A stretch of 64,000 nucleotides of DNA. Source: Culex pipiens pallens (lineage: Eukaryota > Arthropoda > Insecta > Diptera > Culicidae). A program made the translations under genes and the position numbers. Position 1 is the stretch's first letter. Every line of letters begins with the position of its first letter. Under the pieces are notes generated by a model. That model saw nothing but the letters and a program-made list of their open reading frames with translations, was not told the origin of the DNA and did no database searches. The stretch is taken from assembly GCF_016801865.2 (NCBI RefSeq), contig NC_068938.1:133762416-133826415 (forward strand). Reading direction: 5' to 3'. Positions 23,365 through 33,267 of this stretch are shown one piece after another.

Positions 23365-23739
23365 ACATTTGTTCAGTTTTCGATTCTGAGTCGATAGGTA
23401 TACATGAATATAGGTCTACGAGCTGTATTTCAAAAGTTCATTTATCGAGCAGGATTATAGCCTTACCTCAGTGAGGAAGGCAAAATATTACTTACAGTAT
23501 TACAAAACAAGTGTTAAAAAGATCAACATTTCAGTAGAACTTTTCAGCATTTGTTTTTAAAAAGGGTCTTTATTCGATTCTGTTGTTTTTGGTAGAGAAA
23601 AGTATGCTGTTTCGTCGTTCAAGAATGACAGGAAAAATTGCAGTTTCACAACAGAATTGCAAAAAAAAAACAAAAAATTCGTTCGTGATTCGAATATCCG
23701 AAGTCCCATTAACCTTCGGATAATCGAGTCTGGACTGTA

Positions 23740-24826
23740 TTAAGAAGTGATACCACTGGTACCAGATTTTTCAAAATCCTCATCACTAGCACAAAAGATT
23801 ATGTTTTTGAGCAAAAATTGCAAAATAAAAAAATATATATTTTGAGAATTCAGCTTTTCGTGAGAGAAAGTCGAATTCTAGATTTTATTTTGAAAAGGTC
23901 TTATAAGCTATTGTTATTGTGTTTTATATGTTTCTAGGACCGGTGTAAAGGGTATTGTTGTACATATTATATATTTACATACCTTCTTTTTATGATTGGG
24001 CGGCATTTTTAATATTTATTTTTTCACTATTCACCTTTTTCACAATTGTTTTCCACTTAGCGTTACTGCAAACAAAAAAAAATTCAAATCTCAGTTCCTA
24101 ATGAACAGGTGTGTCCGCTCGGAAAAGCACGCTCGCGAAAAACGGAACACCCCCCGTCACCACACCCGTTTCTTCTCACTGCTGTTTGGCATCAGCCGTC
24201 ACGTGCGTAACTTTACACCCCGTCAGGAGGAAAACGAAGAGGCAATTAGTCGACCGCGTGGCGATCAACAAACGCACACCTGTTGTTTCACGTTTTTCAG
24301 CCGACACTACCACCATCACACACATACTACTAAGGAAGAAGGTGATTTATTTATGAATGGAGACGCGTGGTATTTTGAGGCCAATTCGCGTGTCTCTGCA
24401 TGAGAGGGGAAACCTTTTTTACTTGGCTCATCTCACGGATCGTGTCTGATAATTGAAACTGAAGTGGTGCTTTAAAGATTTGCATCTCGGCGATCCCACC
24501 TTTGCTCGTGTGTGAAACGTTGCGTTAATCGGTCAATTATGCGCGACGGACAGCTGTGTGTGACTCTCGGTGTTAACCCGTGCACGATGATGGTTGCAGA
24601 CTTTGTGCGCATTTTGGGGAGACTTTGTTGGTTAGAATACTGTCGTGATCGTGCTATCTTGACGCATGTGAATTGTGAGCTGAATTGAGTTGAGGACTCC
24701 ATTTTGTGCCCCTTTCAATGCGTCACCTCTTGACCTTTATAGATCCACAAAACTAAATTTGAGTCCTACGATATTAAACAAATACAACCGCAATTCCGTG
24801 AAAAGTTTTTTCCATCAGATATACTT
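23740..24826. other. Lower-repeat island, no recognised gene
   Basis: The part from about 24090 to 24720 is GC-richer and unlike the repeat families around it. An ORF of 135 codons on the plus strand (23996-24403) shows no domain and begins in AT-rich repeat-like sequence. Possible untranslated exon or regulatory DNA. Confidence 0.35.
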
Positions 24827-24829
24827 TTA

Positions 24830-25741
24830 GGGGAGAGTGGGGAGACTTGATCCCCTTTTTTTGTACCGCATATAACTCTGTCAATTTCTCACAAAACTAT
24901 GAACTGTTTGCATGAATTGAAAGCTTAAATATTCAAGTATGTTTGGCTGATAAGGGTATTTCATCAGATAAACTCTTCGAATCATGCCAAGCGTTTTAAA
25001 AAAATATTTTTAGCCGGCATTTTCAAAATGTTGGGGGTAATTTGATTCCCCTTTCAACATTTTGAAGAAATCTTAAGCAAAATGTTTCTTATTCATCCAA
25101 ACTTTACAGCAATTTCACATTAAACCTGTACGTTTGTGTTCAAAATATAACAAGTTTAGCATGCAAAATATTTAAAAACTTAAAATTTTCTTTTTTCGAC
25201 CAAAATTGAGCATGTTTACAAAAGCTGGTAATTTTTGTTTACAAAACTTTTGAAAAATGGTTCAATCTGCAGTAAGTTATGTACAACTATACTAAAGGAA
25301 ACTATGTAAGAAAACCCAGCCCAATTATTTAATCTTGAGGTTGATTCCAGTGACTGTAAAAATGCAAGGATTAAGTCTCCCTAAACGCACTTTTTTAAAC
25401 AATTGATTGTAAAAATAGTATGACGATAAATTTAACGTCAAATGCGTTAGGGTTTTGGAGTTGATATGTTTATCAAACAATTCATGTATAAAAAATATTT
25501 TTTTGAATAATTTTTGAGTGTTTTCTATACTTATCATAACAAGCACTTATGCAGCACTTTTTAGAAAAATGTGTTTAACTCAATCTAAACATTTTTTAAT
25601 TTTTTTTCTTTGTTTTCTACAATGAGTTTTAGTCAATTTCGCACAACTTTCTAGAACAAAGCTAATTGTTCTACCCACATGCTGACGAGATACAGGCTTG
25701 GGATCAAGTGTCCCCGGGGATCAAGTCTCCCCTCTCTCCCC
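24830..25741. mobile_element. TA-target MITE with GGGGAGAGTGG termini, 912 bp
   Basis: The left end 'ggggagagtggggagacttg' followed by atcccc pairs with the right end 'gatcaagtctcccctctctc' plus ccc. TA stands outside both (24828-24829 and 25742-25743). The interior repeats the phrase 'taatttgattcccctttc'. No transposase is visible. Confidence 0.85.
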
Positions 25742-25757
25742 TATGTCAAACATAGTT

Positions 25758-27070
25758 GGGTAATTCTCTACCAACTCACACGAAATCGGGAAAAGTTGCC
25801 CCGACCCCCTCGATTTGCATGAAACTTTGTCCTAAGGGGTAACTTTTGTCCCTGATCACGAATCCGAGGTCCGTTTTTTGATATCTCGTGACGGAGGGGC
25901 AATAGGGTACGTTATCGATTGGTGGACCCCTTTGTATAAGTGGACCCTCTGAAGGGTTTTTGATGAAAATTTCAATAAAATCGCAATTTCAAGTGTGTTG
26001 TCGTCAACAAATCTTTTTTTGGCATGTTCAGCATCATTTAAAACAATGTTGACTGACATTGAATTGTCCTTTTCACCAAAATAAATGTTTTGAGTTCGAC
26101 ATCTGAAATCAGCCATGGCCACTAGCATTTTCACAACAAAACTACATTTATATTTTATGATTGAATTTACTATCCAATCATTTTTTGACTGATTATTTAA
26201 CTTCAGCAAGTCGAAATAATGTAAGTTTAAGGAACTTTACTAAAATCATCTTTCATTCATTATATCTATCATTAGACCTACACCATGTATCAAATCATCA
26301 AATATCGGTAAAATTTGGTATAAAAATAACAGTTTGCCTATAGTGAACCCGGGTCCACAATCGGATTATGGACCCGGGTTTACTATAGGAAAAAGGGGTC
26401 CATAAAAAGGCAATATTTTTTTATTTTTCTGCTCAAAAACAAATAACTGATGAAACAAATAGTCAAAATTGTTCAAAAGACTACAGATTTCATTGTTTTG
26501 TACAAAGGGTTATGAAAAAGTACACTGATGGTTAAAATACCCTACGATCCCTTTCATTTTTGAACATGCGAAAAAATACATGTTTTTCAACAATTTGCAG
26601 CCTAAAATGGTGATGAGATAGAAATTTTGTGTCAAAGGGACTTTTATGTAAAATTGGACGTCGATTTGATGGCGTACTTGAAATTCCGAAAAAACGTATT
26701 TTTCATCGAAAAAACACTGAAAAAGTTTAAAAACTCTGCAATTTTTCGTTACTCAACTGTATTTTTTTGGAACATGTCATTTTAAGGGAAATTTAATGTT
26801 CTTTTTGAATCTACATTAACCCAGAAGGATTATTTTTTCATTTAGAGCAAAATTCATTTTAGATTTTCGTGTTTTTTCTAACTTTGCCGGGTTATTTTTT
26901 AAAGAGTAATAATGTCCTATAAAGTTGTAGAGCAGACAATTACAAAAAAAAATACATACAGACATAAGGGGTTTACTAATAACCATCACGAGTTATCGCG
27001 ATTTTACGAAAAAAAGTTTTGAAAAAGTTAATTGTGTAGATCACGGCCGAATGTCAAAAGAAAAACTTCT
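25758..27070 (+). repeat. Element of the GGGTAATTCTC family, interrupted
   Basis: It starts 'gggtaattctctaccaactc' and continues with 'cgggaaaagttgccccgacc' and 'atatctcgtgacggagg'. After an insertion it resumes with 'gatccctttcatttttgaac' and 'gggacttttatgtaaaattg', the order seen in reverse at 56895-58628. The right boundary is uncertain. Confidence 0.6.
25911..26543. mobile_element. ~630-bp insertion with a strong internal hairpin
   Basis: Comparison with 58480-58620 shows that the host repeat is broken between 'gacggaggggcaatagggta' and 'ctacgatccctttc'. The insert contains a 19-bp stem (26339-26387) built from 'tatagtgaacccgggtcca' and its near complement around an 11-nt loop, plus 'ggtggacccc' and 'ggggtcc' motifs. 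A 117-codon minus-strand ORF (25856-26209) crosses the boundary and matches no family I know. The element class is unknown. Confidence 0.5.
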
Positions 27071-27589
27071 GATGAAGCTTCTTCCATCGCTCTTGAACAG
27101 TTTTTATGTAATTTTTTTTTTATAAATTCACTTTTGTCACATGAATTCTGGTAAAATTACAAAACACTAAACACCTTCAAAAGTATTTTTTGTGCATATT
27201 TTTTTTCGAAAAGTTTAAAAAAATTCCAATTAGTTTTTAAGCTTTTTCCCAACGTTCCCATAATGTCTAATGGCAATATTTCAGCAACTTATGATAAAAT
27301 TTCCAATGTTGAAAAATGAAACATTTCTGAAATGTTATAATCTTTTCGAAAACATTCAATATTTCATTTTTTGACTAAAATTTCTATTTTTCCAAAACTT
27401 TTTTTTCAAAAGATCGTAACTCTGCGGTTTATTTTTTCTCCATGCTTAATTATGGTTCAAAAGTTACGGTTTTTGTCCCCTAAAACGCATAAAATATTAA
27501 AATAAAATATAACACGGATTTTAAGAAATAGACCTTTTGTGAAAAAAAATTATAAAAAAATCGAAAAATTTTATTTCCGTGTAAATATT

Positions 27590-27867
27590 TTCTTCCTGGA
27601 AAGTCCTCATCACTACTCCCAACATTGCCGATGGCACCAAATCGATCAGTAGATCCTTCAAAAGTTTTAGATCTTCAAATATTTACGTTCCTTTTTGTAT
27701 TAGAAGCTTTGTGGCAACTGTATGGAGTATGGAGACTTGTAAGGGTAAACTAATGACACAAAATGGCTTCTTTGGTCATAGGGAAGGCCCCCACAAAGTT
27801 TGAGCCATAATAAAAAACACAAAAAAAATTGTTGAAATCTGCCGATTTCGTAGAAAATTGCTCATAT
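27590..27867 (+). repeat. Solo arm of the GAGCARTTCTC palindromic family
   Basis: The phrases 'gcaccaaatcgatcagta', 'cacaaaatggcttctttgg' and the end 'tcgtagaaaattgctc' match the right arm of the 40970-42891 element. The left arm is absent. Confidence 0.6.
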
Positions 27868-27929
27868 TGGCAATTACGCAATGATTAGTCATTCCAGGTG
27901 TAGGAGTCGTCTCCATGCCATAAGTACAA

Positions 27930-28130
27930 CACACCAACCAAGCCTGCACCGGTGGAATCGCTGGTGGAGGTTGGACTCGCAATTCAAAGGTCGTCAGTTT
28001 GAATCCTTGGGTGGAAGGTTCATTGGAGTAGAAAGAGGCTTGGGTGCTCTCCCCATTCAAGCCTATGGACTCCTAAGTTCGAGCAGAAACTTGCAATAGA
28101 GACCACAAAAGACCTGGGGATCGTTAAAGT
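27930..28130 (+). mobile_element. Probable tRNA-derived SINE
   Basis: 'ccggtggaatcgctggtgga' looks like a box A region, and 'cagtttgaatcc' is a good box B about 55 bp later. The downstream body contains 'ctatggactcctaagttcga' and 'agaccacaaaagacc'. Target duplications were not resolved, so the ends are approximate. Confidence 0.55.
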
Positions 28131-28289
28131 GTATGGTTTGGGTTCATAAAAGGGCTGCGTATTATCATTTAATCATAACAACAAGATCAGTTATCTGCTG
28201 ATAAAATTATGAAAAACTAGTTCAAGATTCATTATGTGGTTTTTTACATCATTTTCTAATGATATGGCGTAATTTTGCACAATAATTTT

Positions 28290-29290
28290 ATCTATTCATA
28301 TTTGTTATGAATGACATTTCGCCAAGTCATTTCATAACGAGGAAACTCAAACGTTCTTTGCGCAAAATTAAGCACCAAAAAGGTCGCGTAATCCCATCCC
28401 AGAACATCACCAGGAAAACTTTGAGGAAAAACTTCGTGAAGGTTACAGACGATTGTGTGGCGCGCACTTTCACCAACTGTGTTATTCCCCACGGTCAGTT
28501 GGTCAGTCGCGGTGGGACCGCATGGCGCTTTTTCCTCGACGCGGCCTGTCAAACAGTCAATTAACTTTTCTTCACAACTTGCAACACTGCGGGTGGGTGT
28601 GGGTTGAGGAATTTCCCGTGGCTAATTTTATTTTCCTCTCGCAATGTGTTAGAATAACAAAAGTCGCCCATCCACAAACACTGAATACGTGCGACCCGAT
28701 CCGACAGACGATTGACGAATTTTTCCCTCCCGGCTCGGTTTTATTGCAACGACGACGGTGCGTGTGATTTGTGTCAACTTGGCTGAACTTTGACAGATTT
28801 CAGCTCGGATTACACCGTGCAAAAGGTGACGACGCGCGTGTGTCACGAGTTTTGAAATTTCACAGTTGGTCGACGACACTTTTCACCCCCGAATCGACAA
28901 TATCTTTCTGTTTTCTTCGTTTAATTCCTTTTTCTTCCACGGTGAAAGGTTGAGAATTTTCCGGCAAATTTTCAAACACTCGCCCCGTATCGATCGTGAA
29001 TCGTTACCGTTACCACACGTTGACACCACCCGTCGTGGATCGTGCTGCGAATCGTACTGAAATGTGAAAGCCCCGCGCGACTTGCAGTTGCTGGCTGGCT
29101 GTCGTGAAAAATCCGACGACGACCGCAACTGGCTCAGCAGCAGTGGCGTTTGGTTTGTCGACGGCGTGACCGCCCCCAAACCCTGTCTCGCGGTTTCTTG
29201 CCTTACATGCACAGAACCGAGGATTTTGGCCGACTTACTCGTATGTTGATACTGCTGGGAGTTTAGGCTAGGAAAACTTGACTTATTTAG
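28290..29290. other. GC-rich low-repeat island, no recognised protein
   Basis: About 1 kb with higher GC and no match to other families here. Several overlapping 60-109 codon ORFs exist on both strands, none with a recognisable domain, which suggests composition rather than coding. The reverse strand near 29235-29242 reads cgagtaagtcgg, a plausible splice donor, so a minus-strand untranslated exon is possible but unproven. Confidence 0.35.
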
Positions 29291-29428
29291 CGATTCCTTT
29301 TCATGACTGTATAGGAAAATATATTAACCTACTCAGTGTCAAGGTATTAAAATCATCACGTTATTAGGTCGATGATTGCATTTAAAAAGAATGTTAATGC
29401 AACAAGTTACAAAATGATGATTTATTCA

Positions 29429-29646
29429 GTACACAGAAATAAAAATGATGGTATTATTCTTCAGGAAATCTTGACAGATTTTGTGATTATGATTAATTTT
29501 ACATCAGGAATCGGTGAATATTCATCATTTTCTGATGAATTTTCATCAAATTTACATTTTTACACATTTTTACACACCCAAAAAAGAGGTAATATTCAAC
29601 AAACCAAATTTTCAACCTTCCAAAATTCAACTTTATTTCTGTGTAC
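29429..29646. mobile_element. MITE with GTACACAGAAATAAA termini
   Basis: The inverted ends 'gtacacagaaataaa' and 'tttatttctgtgtac' are perfect. The interior carries 'atcatcattttctgatgaa'-like phrases and 'gaggtaatattcaaccaac'-like phrases shared with 30536-30758 and 58631-58822. Confidence 0.8.
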
Positions 29647-29802
29647 AAGTTGTACATTTATCTCTAAAGAGTTAGGTGAATACAACGATTGCTGAAAAAA
29701 GTCTAATGCAACGAGTTGCATTCAACATTTTTCGCAATTCAAAAATAAAAAAATAAACTTTTGAGTATTTTTTTTAGATAAAGAATTCAAAATGCAATCT
29801 TA

Positions 29803-30421
29803 ACCCTCTACAACCCAACCCCGCCTCTAGACGGGCTTCGATTTAAAAAATCGCCAAAAATCCATTTTTCAACCAATTTTTGATCTTCAAAAAGCATTGG
29901 AAAGAAGAACTTTTAAAATTTTGGAAAATTTTAGGGTTGGAAGTTTGACTTGTTTTATGTGACTTTGCCAATGTTTTTAAAAATGTCATTTTTTTAGGGG
30001 TCAACTTTGGCTGTGTTTTTTACTAACATTTCCTATATTTTAAGTAAAAAGAAGTATGCAGTAATTTTTCTAGTGCCCCAGACTATGCCTCTACGCATTT
30101 ATTTACAATTTAAATGATAATGGTTCCATTTTACAGCAGAAAATGTGAAAAACATGCAAAAAATTGAAAAAGTTACTGTAAAAACATGAAAAAATTAGAT
30201 AGGCAAAATGTAATGATAGGAGGTGGTAGAGTAGGCCAAATACTACCAAAAACAAACATAAACTAAACAAGAAAAATGCAAATTAAAATACTAAAAATGA
30301 AACAAGAAAAACATAAAACAAGAGAAGTAAAGTTTTTCGTAGAACAAAAGTTGCTCAAAATGACCTCCTGAACACGGGAAAAATAAAAATTTTCGAAAAA
30401 AAAATTTGGGCAGTAGAGGGT
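29803..30421. mobile_element. TA-target MITE with ACCCTCTAC termini
   Basis: It starts 'accctctacaacccaacccc' and ends 'tttgggcagtagagggt', with TA on both sides. 'cgcctctagacgggcttcga' lies just inside the left end. A degraded copy is at 851-1060. Confidence 0.75.
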
Positions 30422-30535
30422 TAAATGACTTTTCATATTGTTTTATAGAGTGCATGGTTTCCAAATTATAGGCATTTTTTGATCATTTTTCTAAAATGAC
30501 CGGTTTATTGAAATTTAAAAATACTCTATGAAGGA

Positions 30536-30758
30536 TACATAGAAAAAAAGTTGAATTTTGGAAGGTTAAACATTTGGTTGGTTGAATATTACCTCTTTTT
30601 GTGTAAATAATTTTATTTTAAAAATGTGTTAAAATGTGAACCTGATGAATATTTATCAAAAACTGACGAAAATTCATCATTTTCGGAGGTAAAATTAATC
30701 TTTTTACACAAAATCGGTCATCATTTCCTGATGAACATTACCATTTTTGTTCTGTGTA
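30536..30758. mobile_element. Second copy of the GTACACAG MITE, inverted
   Basis: The ends 'tacatagaaaaaaagttgaa' and 'atttttgttctgtgta' are inverted. Interior phrases 'ttggttggttgaatattacc' and 'cctgatgaacattacc' match the copy at 58631-58822 and the complement of 29429-29646. Confidence 0.75.
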
Positions 30759-30765
30759 AGCACCC

Positions 30766-31192
30766 CTGCTTAAAAATCTTTCAGGCAAAATTCTGACTTT
30801 TTAACAATTTTACCTGAAATTTATATGTATTTTGCTAAAAAGCTTATACACTTAGTTAACTAAATATATTTTGTTTTTTTTTTTTTCTTAAAAACTATAT
30901 CAGCTACTTTAGTGATGGTACATTTAGCGTACAAATAAAGTTTGAACATCTTAAATATGATTTTAACAAGAAAAACTATGACTATCAAAGTCAACCCGGA
31001 ATTAAAAATAAGAATTTTTAACGTAATTATTTTTCTGGACATTATTGAATTTTGGACTGGACTGGACTTTGTGTGGCCTACCCCAGTGCATGTTTTAAAA
31101 AACATAATCCTGAGAAAAACCTTACTTGTTGGAAAATATTCTAAAAACAAATTGAAATCCTATCAAAGTCACCCCGGTTTACGGTACCTAAT
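30766..31192 (-). repeat. Partial CCGTAAACC TA-target element
   Basis: The right boundary is a classic terminus: 'cctatcaaagtcaccccggt' then ttacgg and TA. 'ggcctaccccagtgcatgtt' and 'taccatcactaaag' (as complement) match the left part of the 40476-43552 element. The left end is truncated. Confidence 0.65.
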
Positions 31193-31872
31193 TGGTACTT
31201 TATTCTCCGCCAGCACACACTAAATTGAAAAAGTTGCCTCAAATCTTCGATTTCTGTGAAACTTTGCTCTAAGGGGTCGAATTAGTCTTTAATCGCGAAT
31301 AGGGCGTCCAATTTTCCCGGGTTTTGAAATTCCCGGGAAACGGGAAAAATATTTTTGGAATCCCGGGAATTCCCGGGATCCCGGGAAATTTTTGAAGCAG
31401 TAATAAAATCTATGTTTTCATTATATTTGTTATGTTTTTCAAGCCTAAAATTAGAGAATTAGCTCAATACTGTTAATTGGTGATAATCCGACAGAATCTT
31501 CAATCTTAACAAGGACAGCAGTTTTTAAGATAGCTTAAAATACATTAAAACTCGCTCTTTGATGTGCTTTGGAATTATCCCTAAGTCACTACCGCCAACT
31601 GGAGATAACTGCAGTCAGGACTGCAGTCTGAATAGATACAGGAGATTTTAGAGCTCAGTGTCTTGCGAACCTTCGTGGTGAACGGACACTAGAGCTGCGG
31701 TATTTTTTACTACCTAAGCTCAGAGTTATTTCAAACAAAATTCACAGTCTTTTTAAAGACTACCTGAGTTATTTTCCAAAATTCTAGACAGTCTTTTCAA
31801 GACTAACCTCACCTGAAATTTTGTTGTATTTTACAAACGAAGCCATCTTTTTAAGAGAACTTTGCTTGCAAA

Positions 31873-33267
31873 ATGCGTCAAAACAAAGGTAAACGCAAAT
31901 CTTCTGAAGATTTGGTCGTTACGTCGGTGAAGCGTTTGAACGCTAAGCCGGCTAACGGAAACAGAAATAGAAAACAGCCTCATCCGAGGTCTGATTCTGA
32001 TTCTGAAAGTGAGGTCAATCCTCCAATTCCATTAGCAAACAGTTTCGGTGTTTTATCCGAAACTGTTGACAAGGATCCTTCTCCTCGTACTGAGCCTTCT
32101 GCCGTCGAGAAACGAGTAAAGGCTCCGCCAATTGTAGTGACTTCCGTTTCCGATTTGGCCAGCTTTCGAACGCAACTGAAGAATTGCAAGGAAACTTGCA
32201 ATTTGAAGGTTTCGTTCCAGCTTGGTCGAAGAGGAGAATGTCGCTTGTTGACGGAATCTTTACAAGATCACCAAACTTTTGTTGGTTATTTGAAAAACCA
32301 CAAACACAATTTCTACACATATGAGACCAAGAATGCTCGTCCATTCAAGGCGGTCCTGAAAGGTCTCTCCAACGACTTGTCGGTGGATGAGATCAAAAAC
32401 GAACTTAAGGTGTTGCTTGGCTTTGCCCCATCCCAAGTAATACCAATGAAGAAAAAATCAAACGGGAATATTTCTCGCTTTGGTTTGACTACACAATTTT
32501 ATCTGATTCATTTCAACAGAAATGAAATCAACAATTTGAAGCTTTTGGACAAAGTTCAGTTTTTGTTCCATGTACGGGTAAAGTGGGAGCATTTTAAGAA
32601 ACATGGCGGTAATGGCCAGAATCTGACCCAGTGCCGGCGTTGCCAGGCATTCGGTCACGGTACTGATCATTGCGCCATGGTTCCAAAATGCATGGTTTGC
32701 GGGGATTCTTCTCACGACAAGGACAATTGTCCCGTGAAAGAAGTCACCCAATTTAAATGTGCAAATTGTGGTGGAAATCACAAATCAAATTTCTGGGATT
32801 GCCCCATCAGAAAAAAGGTTTTGGATTCTCGTGCTAAGCATCAGCCGAAATCCAAACCGAAATTTTCTCAAAGTCAGGTTGTACCTGCATCTTTAAATCA
32901 AACGTTCGTGCTGTCTCACTCGAACAATACCCCTACCGTGGAAAAGTTAGGTAACAGCAATGGCATTTCTTATGCCAACGTCGTTTCGGGTTCGGGTTCA
33001 TCCACGAATTTTAAATCCTCTACCAATCTTCCTGAAATTGGGCAGGTACCTCAAATTTCATTTGAAAATGTTTCTGCTGGCAACGCTTTGGGATCTTCTG
33101 ATCTCGGCGATGTTACGTTTGAAAAAATGACTTTTTTGCAAAACTCACTGTTTGGTTTGATTCAAACAATGAGTAATGCTACATCCATGATGGAAGCAAT
33201 CCAGATTGGATTAAAATTTGCGAATGATGTTGTTCTTACCCTGAAGTTTAATCATGGATCTAAGTAA
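31873..33267 (+). CDS. Jockey LINE ORF1, gag-like nucleic-acid-binding protein
   Basis: A 464-residue protein that in Jockey elements binds element RNA and forms the ribonucleoprotein that carries it to the nucleus. A basic, low-complexity N-terminus (residues 1-60) is followed by a region around residues 158-245 resembling the PRE_C2HC domain of Jockey gag proteins (for example 'FKAVLKGLSND'). Then come three zinc knuckles: 'CRRCQAFGHGTDHC' (254-267), 'CMVCGDSSHDKDNC' (273-286) and 'CANCGGNHKSNFWDC' (296-310, last spacing five instead of four). A Ser/Asn-rich tail follows. The ATG at 31873 follows the leader directly. The stop lies 14 bp inside ORF2, so the two frames overlap. The frame has no lesion. 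Function is family-level inference. Confidence 0.95.
   Translation: MRQNKGKRKSSEDLVVTSVKRLNAKPANGNRNRKQPHPRSDSDSESEVNPPIPLANSFGVLSETVDKDPSPRTEPSAVEKRVKAPPIVVTSVSDLASFRTQLKNCKETCNLKVSFQLGRRGECRLLTESLQDHQTFVGYLKNHKHNFYTYETKNARPFKAVLKGLSNDLSVDEIKNELKVLLGFAPSQVIPMKKKSNGNISRFGLTTQFYLIHFNRNEINNLKLLDKVQFLFHVRVKWEHFKKHGGNGQNLTQCRRCQAFGHGTDHCAMVPKCMVCGDSSHDKDNCPVKEVTQFKCANCGGNHKSNFWDCPIRKKVLDSRAKHQPKSKPKFSQSQVVPASLNQTFVLSHSNNTPTVEKLGNSNGISYANVVSGSGSSTNFKSSTNLPEIGQVPQISFENVSAGNALGSSDLGDVTFEKMTFLQNSLFGLIQTMSNATSMMEAIQIGLKFANDVVLTLKFNHGSK

Noticed and set aside
25856..26209. 117-codon minus-strand ORF as a transposase fragment
   Set aside because: It crosses the boundary between an insertion and its host repeat and contains no DDE or DNA-binding signature.
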